From Eutrigla gurnardus (lineage: Eukaryota; Chordata; Actinopteri; Perciformes; Triglidae), in NCBI GenBank assembly GCA_963514095.1, contig OY741266.1:10932797-10996796 (forward strand): a DNA stretch of 64,000 nucleotides. The letters run 5' to 3'. How positions within the stretch are numbered: position 1 is the first letter of the stretch; every line of letters begins with the position of its first letter. Made by a program: the position numbers and the translations under genes. Below, one piece after another: positions 33,238 through 44,800 of this stretch. The notes under the pieces are model-generated. The model saw only the letters and a list, made by a program, of their open reading frames with translations, had not been told where the DNA came from and ran no database searches.

Positions 33238-33528
33238 GGATGGAGTTATCCGCCGCTACAAGAATGCCCTCCGCATATTCAACAAGTCTGGATCCATGAA
33301 AAAGGCCTTTGCCAAACTTAATGTTGACCACAACACAATTGCGAGAACAGCTGTAATTGCTGAGCTAGCGATCACATTTCCAGACACCTGGACCTGCTCC
33401 CAGGAGATGAGAAGATGTCGGCATTTGCAGAGCGGTGCAGGGGGGCCATAACAGAGGAGATGGCTGAAACCATCACAGCAACGAAAAAAAGAGGAAAACT
33501 CCTCCCAATAATGTATAAATACACTTAA
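33238..33528 (+). pseudogene. CCDC106-like gene, last exon
   Basis: After the acceptor at 33237 the frame reads TTTDGVIRRYKNALRIFNKS and continues with VDHNTIARTAVIAEL, the conserved core of CCDC106-like proteins. A one-base shift near 33385 is needed to reach the conserved C-terminus (SAFAERCRGAITEEM, then GKLLPIMYKY and TAA at 33526-33528). The phase matches the donor at 16249. Vertebrate CCDC106 is a nuclear p53-interacting protein. What these multicopy fish relatives do is unknown. Confidence 0.75.
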
Positions 33529-33587
33529 GACTGTTCATTGAACTTGTTTATGTTAAACAAGTTATTCTGTTTATACATACAAAATAT

Positions 33588-34383
33588 ATGTTGGAACCCT
33601 GTTTGAGGATAAATAATACAAATAATGCAACAGTAATGCAACAATAGTGTTTTTTTATGTTTTGTGTTGAAATACATGAAGGAAAAATCTCTTGACTTGT
33701 CTGTTGCTTTTGTTAAGGTATTTAAATCATTTGACAGTGTAATTACACTTAATGACGTCTTAATGAAAGGTTCAAATTGTACCACTTTACTTGAATTCAT
33801 AGAAAACAGTCATGACACTGTTATAACCTGATTTATGTAATTACACTTAATGACGTCTTAATGAAAGGTTCAAATTGTACCACTTTACTTGAATTCATAG
33901 AAAACAGTCATGACATTGTTATGAACCGATTTAACTATGTAATTACACTTAATGACAGGTTCAAATTATATATGACAGTTATAAACTCATTTGGCAGTGT
34001 AGTTACACTTAATGACATCATAATGAAAGGCACAATGTTTAGGACACAATCATAATGGTCTTGTGACAGCTAATGTCAAAATGAATCACATATGACAGTT
34101 TAATGTCATGTTATCATATAAAGCTAAATCGTTCTTTAAAGTTTGACAGTGAGGTCTACTATGTCATGTTTATGACAGGGTATGTTGTCTTGGCTTATGT
34201 CAAGTTGTCATAACAAAGACATCTCAAACAATGTCAACTTTGCATTAAAGGTGACATAATTTACCGAATGACACTTAATGACAACTGTCATAAGCATTCA
34301 TTAATGTTCATGACAGGTGTAATGTCATGATTATGACAGTGTTATGACAGTCTTATTCACCCCCATTCAAATAAAGTGTTACC
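33588..34383. repeat. Merlin TIR, copy 2
   Basis: It begins GGAACCCTGTTTGAG, as copy 1 does (31620). It contains an extra tandem expansion (33745-33995, units around CACTTAATGACGTCTTAATG), then matches copy 1 and ends ATAAAGTGTTACC at 34383. The next eight bases TATACCTC are the reverse complement of GAGGTATA, partner of GAGGAATA at 32213 with one mismatch. Eight-bp duplications fit Merlin. Confidence 0.78.
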
Positions 34384-36008
34384 TATACCTCTCTCTCTCG
34401 TTCTTTCCAACATGGCGCGCAAGTTTGCATCATGCTCCTCCTTGAAGGTAGTGAGCATGGATGATTCATGGCTTAGTTTAATTGTCCAGTAGCCGGATCT
34501 GGCATCCAATACGCTGAAATATTGTGCTCCAGCTAATCTCGGTGTGATGTCATCCAGAGTTGGGAGTGCATAGTGTGGTCTCTGGATGGCTTTGTTCAGG
34601 GGACGAGGATCAAGGCACACCCTGAGTTTTCCAGTCTTTGGCTTTTCTACTGCCACTAGAGCATTTACCCACTCAGTTGGTTCTGTCACTTTTTGGATAA
34701 TGTCCATTTTTTCTGTCACCAAGAGCGTATGGGATACGGCGACGTGGGCACACCACTGGTGTGGCTGAAGGTTTGAGGTGGAGGACGCATTCACCAGGAA
34801 ATAGCCCAATGCCCTTGAACACGTCTGAAAACTCTTCAGTGATGCTTGTGTGTGTTTCTGGCTGTGCTTGGATTATGTGTACCAGCTTAACTATGTTCAA
34901 ATCTAGACATGCTCTCATGCCCAAGACAGCAGGAGCGTTTCCAACCTCAACAATATCAAAGTCTAATATGACTGTTTTCTCTTTGTATCTGCATGTCATC
35001 CTGCATGCTCCCTTAACTTTAAGCGTCTGTCCCCCGTATCCTGATATGTAACTGTCTGTTGAGCCTAATACCACATCTCCAAATATTCTGTGAAATGTGT
35101 CTGCTGGTATCACATTAGCCTGGGCGCCTGTGTCAACTTTAAGCTTTAATTTGTGCCTCGCTTTGCCTATTTCTATCTCTGCAAATGCCTGTTCCCTGTC
35201 TGTGTTTGCATGTAATTTTGTTATACTGTCAATAAACAGCTCAGGTGGTGACTGCTCTGCGCCGTCAGAAACAGTGTGTACTTTCCTGGACTTAAATGTT
35301 GCTTGTTTCTGCTGTGTATTTGTCCTGCAAACCTTAGCAAAATGGTTAAATTTCTTGCATTTGTTGCATTGTCGTCCTTTTTCTGGACAGTCCTCCGTGC
35401 GGCTGTGCACTCGCCCGCATGCACCACACTCTCTGCTCCTAGCAGTACCATCACCGTCTGCTCCGCTGGCCATTTTGCGTCCATGGCACGTGTGTTCCGT
35501 TTTATTGGTCCATCTGTTCACTGCATGCACGGACTGGCTAGCTGGGTTAGCAGCGGGAAAAACCATCGTCTTTAGCTGCTGCTGCGACAGCTCATATGAA
35601 CGTGCAATGTCAATAGCATTTTCAAGCGTTGGGGTAGTCGCAGTCTTTTACGAGTAGCTTTAGCTCAGTCACAAACTGGTCGAAGCTCTCACTTTCCCCC
35701 TGTTTCTTCTCTTGAAACTTGTAGTGAGCAAAAATGGGGTTTGCTTTTGACGTTACATAAGCTCCAAACCTGTCGTAGTATGTATTTAGTAGTTTTCTTT
35801 CATCCGCCGTAAGAGTCCATGTGTTAAATACGTTGCGGCCTTTCTCGCTGACCCAAAGTAGCAGGTAGCTACATCGCTCCTCTACGTCTTTAGAGCGTAG
35901 CGGACCCGAAAAAATTTGCTCTACATGCTGGCGAAACTTTCTCCATGCATTAGGCAGGTTAGACGAATCCCAGTCCATCCGTGGCGTGGGGATACCTGTG
36001 CTGTCCAT
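34384..36008 (-). pseudogene. Gypsy-B gag, protease and RT N-terminus
   Basis: The start at 36008 opens gag (NAWRKFRQHVEQIFSG). A shift near 35630 leads to the frame with two zinc knuckles (CGACGRVHSRTEDC, CNKCKKFNHFAKVC), the protease (KVDTGAQANVIP, near 35120) and the linker. A second shift near 34710 leads to RT (VEKPKTGKLRVCLDPRPLN, YFSVLDARSGYW). An internal deletion at about 34440 removes some 70 codons including the catalytic Asp pair. The frame then continues EEHDANLRAMLERTRERG until the Merlin insertion. The product is not functional. Confidence 0.88.
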
Positions 36009-36030
36009 CTTCCATCGGCAGGTCGATGAG

Positions 36031-36048
36031 CACTTAACTCTGACACCA
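36031..36048 (-). promoter_or_regulatory. Gypsy-B primer-binding site
   Basis: On the minus strand TGGTGTCAGAGTTAAGTG follows the LTR end ACA directly. Its position and TGG start fit a primer-binding site. The tRNA is not assigned. Confidence 0.6.
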
Positions 36049-36214
36049 TGTAGTATTCACAGCCCGGATATAATAAATACATACAATGTGCTTCGGTCTC
36101 ACTCCGGCGTGCGTGTGCCGCCAACCTTTTGTTTTACATGACCCTGTCTCTCGCCTTTGCGCATCTTGCTTACGTCATCAGTTAGTGAACTCGTAACTAT
36201 GCCCAAATACTACA
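36049..36214 (-). repeat. 5' LTR of Gypsy-B
   Basis: This short LTR (166 bp) reads TGTAGTATTCAC...AAATACTACA on the plus strand, with a 9-bp inverted terminus. The 3' partner at 6152-6279 is truncated, so no target duplication can be read. Confidence 0.85.
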
Positions 36215-36984
36215 TGTAATGTATTTATTACACTGTCACTGTTACTTTGTGATTTAGAAAAATGTAAAATGCAAACTAGTGGAAGTTCACTGTGACAGGT
36301 ATGCTTTTAATTTGAAGAAACAGCATCCCTTTTCTGTGATGACAGTTATATACATATACAATGCATATATTAATCTATAAGGGCATGTACTACTGTATCA
36401 AAATTCAAAAAGACAAAAATAAAATGGTTGCAGTGTGTCTATGGCTGATAGAGAATAAAAGTCTACCAAATGTATAGTATTGTATCTTTTCATATCTCGT
36501 GAATTTGCAGAGTCCAGGTCACACAACATGATGTGCAACAGCATCTGTGTAACCTGGTGCTGCCCTCTGCTGGGCCTGAGATGTAGTGCAATAATTGAGG
36601 AGTCTCATCAGCAGATCAATAGAAGCACAGCATAATGTGAACGTGGAAATAAAAACACAATTCCACAATAGCATTTTAATTTTCTTTTATATTCATACAA
36701 ATTTGAGTGAAAATTCAATAATTAAATCATAATTATAACCCATATATATTATATATAACCCATTACCAGCGATAGACCAAAGGTGAGACCATTAACATGA
36801 CACCAGATTGTGACAGACTTACCAGAGCAAGCCTGGTTTCTGGGCCCTCAGTGGTAAGCTCCACTAATGTCCTTTCTAAAGCTGGAAGTTCAGCACAGCT
36901 CCCTGTCTGTCCTGTACATTGAATACTGGCTATGGTCCTCTCTTATCGAGGTTGTCGAGCTGGAATCTGATTTTGGAATCTGGA
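36215..36984. other. unassigned AT-rich sequence right of Gypsy-B
   Basis: No domain-bearing frame, RNA gene or clear repeat ends were seen. It is probably old intergenic sequence. Confidence 0.4.
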
Positions 36985-37082
36985 TTTTTTTTTCGACCTA
37001 CTATATGAAATTTGCATGACTTTTTTCGACATACTATACTATGATTTTTTTCGACATGCTGTAGCTACTATGACTTTTTATG
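36985..37082 (+). repeat. short tandem repeat (TTTTTTCGACATACTATA units)
   Basis: Three diverged units of about 38 bp, each with TTTTCGAC-MTRCT followed by ATGACTTTT. The stretch 37083-37317 after it ends in a LINE/SINE-like tail (ATAAAGTGGATTGGATTTGA) and has no gene. Confidence 0.55.
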
Positions 37083-37317
37083 ATTCAAATGGTTAGAACA
37101 TTGCATTTTAACTTCATGCATATTTTTTGTCTTGTGGCAGTATATTTTATTTATTTTATGATATTTTATTACTTTTAACTTTGTATTTTGTACTTCATCT
37201 TTTTATTGTGTTTTTATTGTGTTATCTATGTATTGTGTTTTATCTTGTTGCACAGCACATTGGAAACCTTGTGTTTGTTAAAATCGTGCTTTATACATAA
37301 AGTGGATTGGATTTGAT

Positions 37318-37667
37318 CTGTCCATTACAAGAAGCCCATCTCAGAGGCAGAGTCTTGGAAATTGAGGGCTGGATGGAGTAGCCAGACTGTCCATGCAATT
37401 TACAATAAAAAAAAGTGGTATTTCCATCCTGCTAAGCAAAAACACACCATACTCCCATATTTCAACTGTAACTGACAGAGAAGGGCATTTCATCATAATT
37501 AACGGTAACATTGACAACGTAACAAAAGCGGGTATCTATGGCACAAACACAGACTCCCCCACATTTTTCCACTCCCTATTTGCAGAATAAGCCATCTACC
37601 CAAACTCACATATAAACTTAGTAGGCGACTTTGACACTGTGCTGAACCCAGACCTAGACCGCTCCAC
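37318..37667 (+). pseudogene. L1 ORF2 endonuclease fragment
   Basis: One frame has GISILLSKNTPYSH, AGIYGTNTDSPTFFHSLF, a stop, then LVGDFDTVLNPDLDRS, matching the middle of a fish L1 endonuclease. It is 5' and 3' truncated, and is cut by the hAT MITE at 37668. Confidence 0.75.
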
Positions 37668-38143
37668 CAGTGGTGTTTTCTTGCAGAGGCCAAGGGAAGC
37701 CAGGCTTCCTCAGTTGTTTCAGAATATAACCATCATTTAATAAAATCACTTTTTTTTAACAGTTTCCGTAATCCCTCTGTGATGTGTCTGTCGTCTCCTC
37801 CTCGTCTCTCTTCATTAATTATTGAGCGTTTCATGATGTGTAAAACAGCGCCCCTCTAAATGTTACGGGGTGAATGAGCATTGAAAACATGTTACTGCAC
37901 CCTGTTGTCTGTGAGCCCTTGGTGAAAAAAAAAAAAAGAATGATTGACCAATCAGATGAGGCTATTGTCACAACACTGCTCCCCTGTGATTGGTCAGGAC
38001 AGTGTGAAGGGAAGCCGCAAACTCTTTGGCATCAGGCCAATCAAATCACAGTATGTTATCGACGTCAACGTCAATGAATGAAATAACGGAAGATTAGTTG
38101 CTTTGTGTTCATCTCTTGATAAGCTAGCTATTTTTTTATGGAT
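37668..38143 (-). mobile_element. hAT MITE, partial copy
   Basis: It begins CAGTGG and is about 90% identical to 56035-56513 in reverse complement, sharing GGTTTCCG-like blocks, AACAGCGCCCCTCTAAATG and AATGATTGACCAATCAGATG. The distal half present in the other copy is missing here and is replaced by an (ATT)n run (38147-38216). Confidence 0.75.
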
Positions 38144-38146
38144 TTG

Positions 38147-38151
38147 TATTA

Positions 38152-38193
<42 letters not shown>

Positions 38194-38216
38194 TATATTA
38201 TTATTTATTTTTATTA
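38147..38216 (+). repeat. (ATT)n microsatellite
   Basis: About 20 imperfect TTA units directly after the truncated hAT MITE. Confidence 0.9.
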
Positions 38217-38338
38217 TTTTTATTAGTAGGAGAGCGGCGGAGTATCCGCGTCTCTGATTGGCCAGTGAAACAGCGCTGACAAACCGCCATTGAGATCATT
38301 AGACTTGGACGTTGACGTTCGCTATTTGGTTTGCAAGG

Positions 38339-38880
38339 ATGTCGTTCTACCAGAGCATCGGCAGTAAGGAGGTACGGTTGACAGCATTTCTTGTTTTATG
38401 TACCCGCTAACTGTAGATAATAAAACGTACTGTCAACACAGCGAAACATATAGCTTTCCTAGCGAGCTAGCTAGTTAGCTATGATCTATGCTAAGTTACC
38501 ATGTTGCCATATCAACGTCAATGCACCTGTAACAAAAATGTCGTTAGCTAAATGAGCTCTTTCAGGAAGCTCCCATGATTGCAAGCTAACTGAACTACCG
38601 TCAGACATTTGACAGCCAGTGTTTGTTTCCGGTAACACAGCTAACACACAACCTCGTTGTCTGTTCCTTCTAGTTCATGAATAAAAGTTTACAGAGAAGT
38701 CAAAAGTATCAACATGTCAAAACCAAGCTGGACACAGGTATCTCTGCAGATGTACTACAATGTTACAAACTGGTGTCATTTGCTATGACTTGTATAAATG
38801 CTTATTGCTTATATGCTTTATTTATAATACAGGATGTAGCTATACTAAGTATATGGAAAGACAGGATTACATTCAAAGAA
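38339..38880 (+). CDS. cep41: cep41-like gene, exons 1-3 only
   Basis: Exons 38339-38371 (MSFYQSIGSKE), 38674-38737 (KYQHVKTKLDTG) and 38833-38880 (TKYMER) have GT/AG borders and join in phase (33, 64, 48 nt). The pattern IG-x-x-EF, K-x-QHVK-x-LDTG and TKYMER matches the N-terminus of CEP41, a centrosome/cilium protein with a rhodanese domain needed for tubulin glutamylation. A Rex3 element lies in what would be intron 3. I found no exon for the following KKNYRYRKDE block or the rhodanese domain before hpf1, which is on the other strand. This could be a truncated duplicate or a rearranged gene. Confidence 0.65.
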
Positions 38881-39076
38881 GTAAGTAACTCATTTATTTC
38901 TGTGACCCAATTTGTATTTAAAACAATGTAATATATGAAACAACAGAACTCATTTGAAGAGGGATTAGCATTGGCAAGTCATTTTAAAATGTTAATATTT
39001 CTACTCTATGCACTTTATTTGATGCACTCTAACATCACATTTTTTTTATATTTTAAATTCAGTAAAAAAAGAGAAC

Positions 39077-42000
39077 TTCCATCCATTTTCTTTCCGCTTA
39101 TCCGGGACCGGGTCGCAGGGGCAGCTGCCTGAGCAGGGACGCCCAGACTTCCCTCTCCCCGGACACTTCCCCCAGCTCCTCCGGGAGGACCCCAAGGCGT
39201 TCCCAGGCCAGCCGGGTGACATAGTCACTCCAGCGTGTCCTGGGTCTTCCTCGGGGTCTCCTCCCGGTGGGGCATGCCTGGAACACCTCCCGAGGGAGGC
39301 GTCCAGGGGGCATCCGATACAGATGCCCGAGCCACCTCAACTGGCTCCTCTCGATGTGGAGGAGCAGCGCCTCTACTCCGAACTCCTCCCATGTGACGGA
39401 GCTCCTCACCCTATCTCTAAGGGAGCGCCCCGCCACCCTGCGGAGGAAGTTCATTTCGGCCGCTTGTATCCGGGATCTTATTCTTTCGGTCATGACCCAA
39501 AGTTCATGACCATAGGTGAGGGTAGGAACGTAGATTGACCGGTAAATCGAGAGCTTCGCCTTTCGGCTCAGCTCTCTCTTCACCACGACGGACCGATACA
39601 ACGACCGCATTACTGCAGCCACTGCACCGATCCTCCTGTCAATCTCACGTTCCATCCTTCCCTCACTCGTGAACAAGACCCCAAGATACTTAAACTCCTC
39701 CACTTGAGGCAGGAACTCCCCCCCGACCTGGAGGGAGCAAGCCACCTTTTTCCGGTCGAGAACCATGGCCTCAGATTTGGAGGTGCTAATCCTCATCCCG
39801 GCTGCTTCACACTCGGCTGCAAACCGCCCCAGGACATGCTGGAGGTCCTGGCTCGAAGGAGCCAACAAGACCACATCGTCCGCAAAGAGCAGGGATGAAA
39901 TCCAGTGGCTCCCGAACCAGATCCCCTCCGGCCCACGGCTGCGCCTAGAAGTCCATAAAAATAATGAACAGAACCGGTGACAAAGGGCAGCCCTGCCGGA
40001 GTCCAACATGCACCTGGAACAGGTCTGACTTACTGCCGGCAATGCGAACCAAGCTCCTGCTCCGGTCATACAGGGACCGAACAGCCCTTAGCAGAGGGCC
40101 CCCGACCCCGTACTCCCGAAGTACCTCCCACAGAATGCCACGAGGGACACGGTCGAATGCCTTCTCCAAGTCCACAAAACACATGTGGACTGGTTGGGCA
40201 AACTCCCATGAACCCTCGAGCACCCTGCAGAGGGTATAGAGCTGGTCCAGTGTTCCACGGCCAGGACGAAAACCGCATTGTTCCTCCTGAATCCGAGGTT
40301 CAACTATCGGCCGAATTCTCCTCTCCAGTACCCTGGAATAGACTTTCCCGGGGAGGCTGAGAAGTGTGATCCCCCGATAGTTGGAACACACCCTCCGGTC
40401 CCCCCTTTTGGAATAGAGGGACCACCACCCCGGTCTGCCAGTCCAGAGGCACTGTCCCCGACTGCCACGCGATGTTGCAGAGACGTGTCAACCAAGACAG
40501 CCCCACAACATCCAGAGACTTGAGGTACTCAGGGCGGATCTCATCCACCCCCGGTGCCTTGCCACCAGGGAGCTTCTTAACTACCTCTGTGACTTCGGCC
40601 CGGGTAATGGGTGGATGAACCTCCGAGTCTCCAGCCTCTGCTTCCTCAATGGAAGACGTGTCAGTGGGATTGAGGAGATCCTCGAAGTATTCCTTCCACC
40701 GCCCGACGATATCCCCAGTCGAAGTCAGCAGCTCCCCACCTCCACTGTAAACAGTGTTGGTGGAGGGCTGCTTCCCCTTCCTAAGGCGCCGGATGGTTTG
40801 CCAGAATTTCCTAGAGGCCGACCGATAGTCCTCCTCCATGGCCCCCCCGAACTCTTCCCAGACCCGAACCTTTGCTTCAGCGACCGCCCGCGCTGCAGCA
40901 CGCTTGGCCTGCCGGTACCTGTCAGCTGCCTCGGGAGTCCCCCGAGCCAACCAGGTTCGGTAGGACTCCTTCTTCAGCTTGACAGCATCCCTTACTTCCG
41001 GTGTCCACCACCGGGTTCGGGGATTGCCACCACGACAGTCCATTCAGACTCAACGTCCCCAGCTTCCCTCGGGATCTGGTCAAAGCTCTCCCGGAGGTGG
41101 GAGTTGAAGACCTCCCTGACAGAGGGTTCCACCAGACGTTCCCAGCAGACCATCACAACACGTTTAGGTCTGCCAAGTCTGTCCAGCTTCCTCCCCTGCC
41201 AGCGGATCCAACTCACCACCAGGTGGTGATCAGTTGACAGCTCAGCCCCCTCTCTTCACCCGAGTGTCCAAGACATACGGCCGGAGGTCAGATGACACAA
41301 CCACAAGTCGATCATTGACCTCCGGCCTAGGGTGTCCTGGTGCCACGTGCACTGATGGACACCTTTATGCTTGAACATGGTGTTCGTTATGGACAAACCG
41401 TGACTAGCACAGAAGTCCAATAACAGAACCCCACTCGGGTTCAGATCGGGGAGGCCGTTCCTCCCAATCACGCCCCTCCAGGTAACACTGTCGTTACCCA
41501 CGTGAGCGGTTAAGTCCCCCAGTAGAACAATGGAGTCCCCGGTTGGAGCACTCTCAAGTACCCCTCCCAAGGACTCCAAGAAGGCCGGGTACTCTGCACT
41601 GCCGTTTGGCCCGTAGGCCGAAACAACAGTGAGAGACCTATCCCCGACCCGAAGGCGAGGGAAACGACCCTCTCGTTCACTGGGGAAAACTCCAACACAT
41701 GGCGGCTGAGCTGGGGGGCTATAAGCCAGCCCACACCAGCTCGGCGTCTTTCACCGCGGGCAACTCCAGAGTAGAAGAGAGTCCAGCCTCTCTCAAGGAG
41801 TTGGGTTCCAGAGCCCAGACTGTGCGTGGGGGTGAGCCCGACTACCTCTAGCCGGTAGCGCTCTATCTCCCGCACTAGCTCAGGCTCTTTCCCCCCCAGT
41901 GAGGTGACATTCCATGTCCCCATGGCTAGAGTCACCGTCCGGGGATTGGGTCGCCGGGGCACCCGCCCAGGACAGCCACCCAAATCGCACCGCACCGGCC

Positions 42001-42358
42001 CCTTCTGAACCCTCCTGCGGGTGGTGGGCATACAGGAGGGCGGGCCCACGTCTCTCCTTCGGGCTGCACCGGGTCCCGTGGGCACAGACCCGGCCACCAG
42101 GCGCTCGCCTGCGAGCCCCAACCCCGGGCCTGGCTCCAGGGTGGGGCCCCGGTGACGCCAATCCGGGCGACGTAAACTTCCTTGTGTGTTTCTTCTTCAT
42201 AGGGGGCTTTGGAACCGCTCTTAGTCTGACCTGTCACCTAGGACCTGTATGCCTTGGGAGACCCTACCAGGGGCATTAACCCCCGGACAACATAGCTCCT
42301 AGGATCATTCAGGTGCTCAAACCCCTCCACCACGGTAAGGTGTCGGTTCAAGGAGGGG
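39077..42358 (-). mobile_element. Rex3 (RTE-clade) LINE, near full length
   Basis: On the minus strand it starts near 42358 with the CTCCTTGAACCGACACC-type 5' end and finishes with GGATAAGCGGAAAGAAAATGGATGGAAG-like sequence, the usual Rex3/RTE 3' end. At about 3.3 kb the length is close to a full Rex3. I could not define a target duplication. Confidence 0.85.
39098..42121 (-). pseudogene. Rex3 endonuclease-reverse transcriptase, several frameshifts
   Basis: The endonuclease begins in 42121-41510 (GTWNVTSLGG) and continues in 41579-41256 (VLLGDLTAHVGND, GLPDLNPSG). The linker and RT start are at 41043-40300 (RKFWQTIRRLRKGK). The RT is at 40391-39945 (CSNYRGITLLSLPGK, FVDLEKAFDRVPRG, GLRQGCPLSPVLF). 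The catalytic FADD (SLLFADDVVLLAPSS) and the C-terminal block (RSQLRWLGHLYRMP) are in 40069-39098. Each domain is recognisable but at least four frame changes break the protein. Many plus-strand frames here are antisense shadows. Confidence 0.88.
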
Positions 42359-43002
42359 GCACTTGTCAAATGAAAAGAAAACAACTTTAGTAAATGTGGA
42401 CTGTACTGTAATTTAATGTTTTCATACTTTTGCAAAAAGGTTACACAACAGTGTAGACAGAGCTTGCTTGAAAGAGTGTTTGGACAACATTTACATTTAG
42501 GTCATTTAGCAGACGCTTTTGTCCAAAGCGACTTACAATGAGTACATTTGTCAAAAGAAAGAAACAAAGGAACCACAACATATCATTGCCGATAAAGTAA
42601 GAGCTAAAAATAGAACAAGTGTTAGATCCTCGTCAGAGTAAAGTAGTAGCTGTTCAGCAAACATACCTTAAGAACAACAGTGCAGTGATCAAAGTGCTAT
42701 AGGTAAAGGACAAACAGGGAACTGTGGAACAGTGACGTAATGAAAACATTTTTTTTTGCATTCTCTTTTTATTTGAAAAAGTATCGAAAAGTATCGAAAT
42801 ATGTTGGTACCGGTACCAAAATGCTGGTATCTTGACAACACTACAAACGTAGCTTACCACCACTGGTGAGAATGTGTATGAATGAATAATGGTTTCTGTA
42901 AAGTGCTTTGGGTGCCTTGAAAAGTACAATATAAATACACAAAGCTGGCATAGTGACTTTAAAAGTCTGCTATAGGTCATATTATTACACACCATACATG
43001 TA
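42359..43002. other. unassigned sequence with a fish SINE-like core
   Basis: The stretch 42487-42545 (ACATTTAGGTCATTTAGCAG, then GACGCTTTTGTCCAAAGCG) is a core repeat I know from many fish loci. The rest shows nothing identifiable. Confidence 0.45.
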
Positions 43003-43836
43003 AATGTACTTCACAAAAATCTTTTTAAAACTTACTCATGACTGCTGCAACGCGGCGAAACTCCTTCCTGAAGTGATCCTGGACATCCACGTCGACCGAC
43101 AGGCAAGGAACGAAGTCCAGGACGAACACCTTCAACACCGACTCCAGGCACTGGCGATGAGCTCACGGAAGTCCTCCCCTGCCTGCTCCACCGTCCTCCT
43201 GGCCGTCAGGTTGTTGCTGGGGCAAGAACACAGACAACATCTGGTGTACGTGGCACAATAGCACTCACCAGCTCGATCCTCAGGTCCCTGGCGCAAGCCC
43301 CCGGCGTCGCCATGGCACCAAAGGATAGGCATCGTGACGAACCCATCCATGATGCTGCGAAGGTGGGAGTCCCTGACAAGAAGAACAAACTGGAACAACA
43401 CAATGGAGAATTATTATCATGCAAACAAGATTATGATCAACATCAGACATCATTTGTCAAATGACTTCCAAAACAACAATACCTTTTTGTCTGGAGACTC
43501 GGTGGGATGACCAACTTGTGACTCCCGCCGGTGCGAGCAGAAGTTGGCCACTTCCTCACGGCATGGCGATGACCAGTTCCATGGGCTAGTTAAAAAGACT
43601 AAATCACAGTCAGAAATTTCATTCATAACTTATAATAATTATATAAGCAAAGCTCTTTCCACTAGGTCAGGTGTACAAATATAGTGAGAATACACCTAAC
43701 AATTAAAAAAGTAAAACACACAAAACAAACCAGAGGGTCTGCCGGAAAAAGAGATGACAGGCTCCTGCCTGTCACACCGATCCTCCATCCTCTGCTTGGC
43801 AGCAACGGATAGCCAACGGTTCTTCCTGCGAGGCAT
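43003..43836 (-). pseudogene. decayed multi-exon gene with SGNH-hydrolase-like segment
   Basis: Exon-like pieces on the minus strand: 43836-43731 (MPRRKNRWLSVAAKQR, donor GTTTGT), about 43590-43485 (ANFCSHRRESQVGHPTE), and 43401-43003 (FVLLVRDSHLRSIMDGFV, then PDVVCVLAP and NNLTARRTVEQAGEDF, then KVFVLDFVP). The last piece changes frame at least twice. The blocks resemble an SGNH/GDSL-like protein seen in many copies in fish genomes, probably carried by a transposon. I cannot name the element, and no substrate can be inferred. Confidence 0.5.
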
Positions 43837-43860
43837 CCTAAATGAAAAGAAGGCACACTG

Positions 43861-44143
43861 GACAAAAACGTTATCAGGAATATAACAGTGAAAACTTGTA
43901 TTGAATGCAGTCAAACAAATAGAAACCCATTCCTCTGAGACACAAAGTGTCCACTAGTCTCCTCCTTCTGATGATTTTCTCCACTGCAAAAAAATAATAA
44001 TAATTGTGGTTATTCATATAACATCAAGTCATATATCATATCATTAAAAGGTCATCTCAGACCACTAATCATACAGAGCTGGACTCTACATCTATTCTCT
44101 ATATTATAAAAATGTTCTTAAACATACCAACCATATATATATA
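43861..44143. other. short AT-rich stretch before the Tc1 element
   Basis: No features were seen beyond a TA-rich run (44133-44143) at the insertion site. Confidence 0.4.
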
Positions 44144-44800
44144 CACTCAACAAAAATATAAACGCAACACTTTTGTTTTTGCTCCCATTTTTCATGAGAT
44201 GGACTTAAAGATCTAAAATTCATTCCAGATACACAATATTACCATTTCTCTCAAACATTGTTCACAAATCAGTCTAAATGTGTGATAGTGAGCACTTCTG
44301 CTTTGCTGAGATAATCCATCCCACCTCACAGGTGTGCCACATCAAGATGCTGATCTGACATCATGATTAGTGCACAGGTGTGCCTTAGACTGTCCACAAT
44401 AAAAGGCCACCCTGAAATGTGCATTTTTTTGTATAAATCTTTTTATTGAATTTTTGTTCACATACAACAAATTTTTCACACATACAATGTTATCAAAAAA
44501 CAGAAAAAGGAGTAGAGGATAGCAATTAGTTGTATTGTACAGTGTATGTTGAGAACAACAGCGATTTAAACTGAGCCAGAACGGCTTCTACTAATGAACC
44601 GAAGTTAACCCGTATCCCTTCCCACCCAATGTTAGACAACAGAGAAAAGAAAGAAGAAGAAAAAAAAAAAAAAAACATTACTAAAGTTACGTATATTAAA
44701 AATAATAAATAAATGAAAATTAAATAATAAAAAAATAAATAAAATAAAAATAAATAAATAAATTAAAAAAAGGAGGGGGGGGGGGGGGGGGGGGGGGCAT

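Noticed and set aside
33996..34383. Stand-alone palindromic MITE
   Set aside because: It and the copy at 31611-32212 become inverted termini of one Merlin element once the inversion is undone, with matching 8-bp flanks.
39267..41237. Several long plus-strand frames in the Rex3 region
   Set aside because: They are antisense to the Rex3 endonuclease and RT, follow its codon periodicity, and have no domain of their own.
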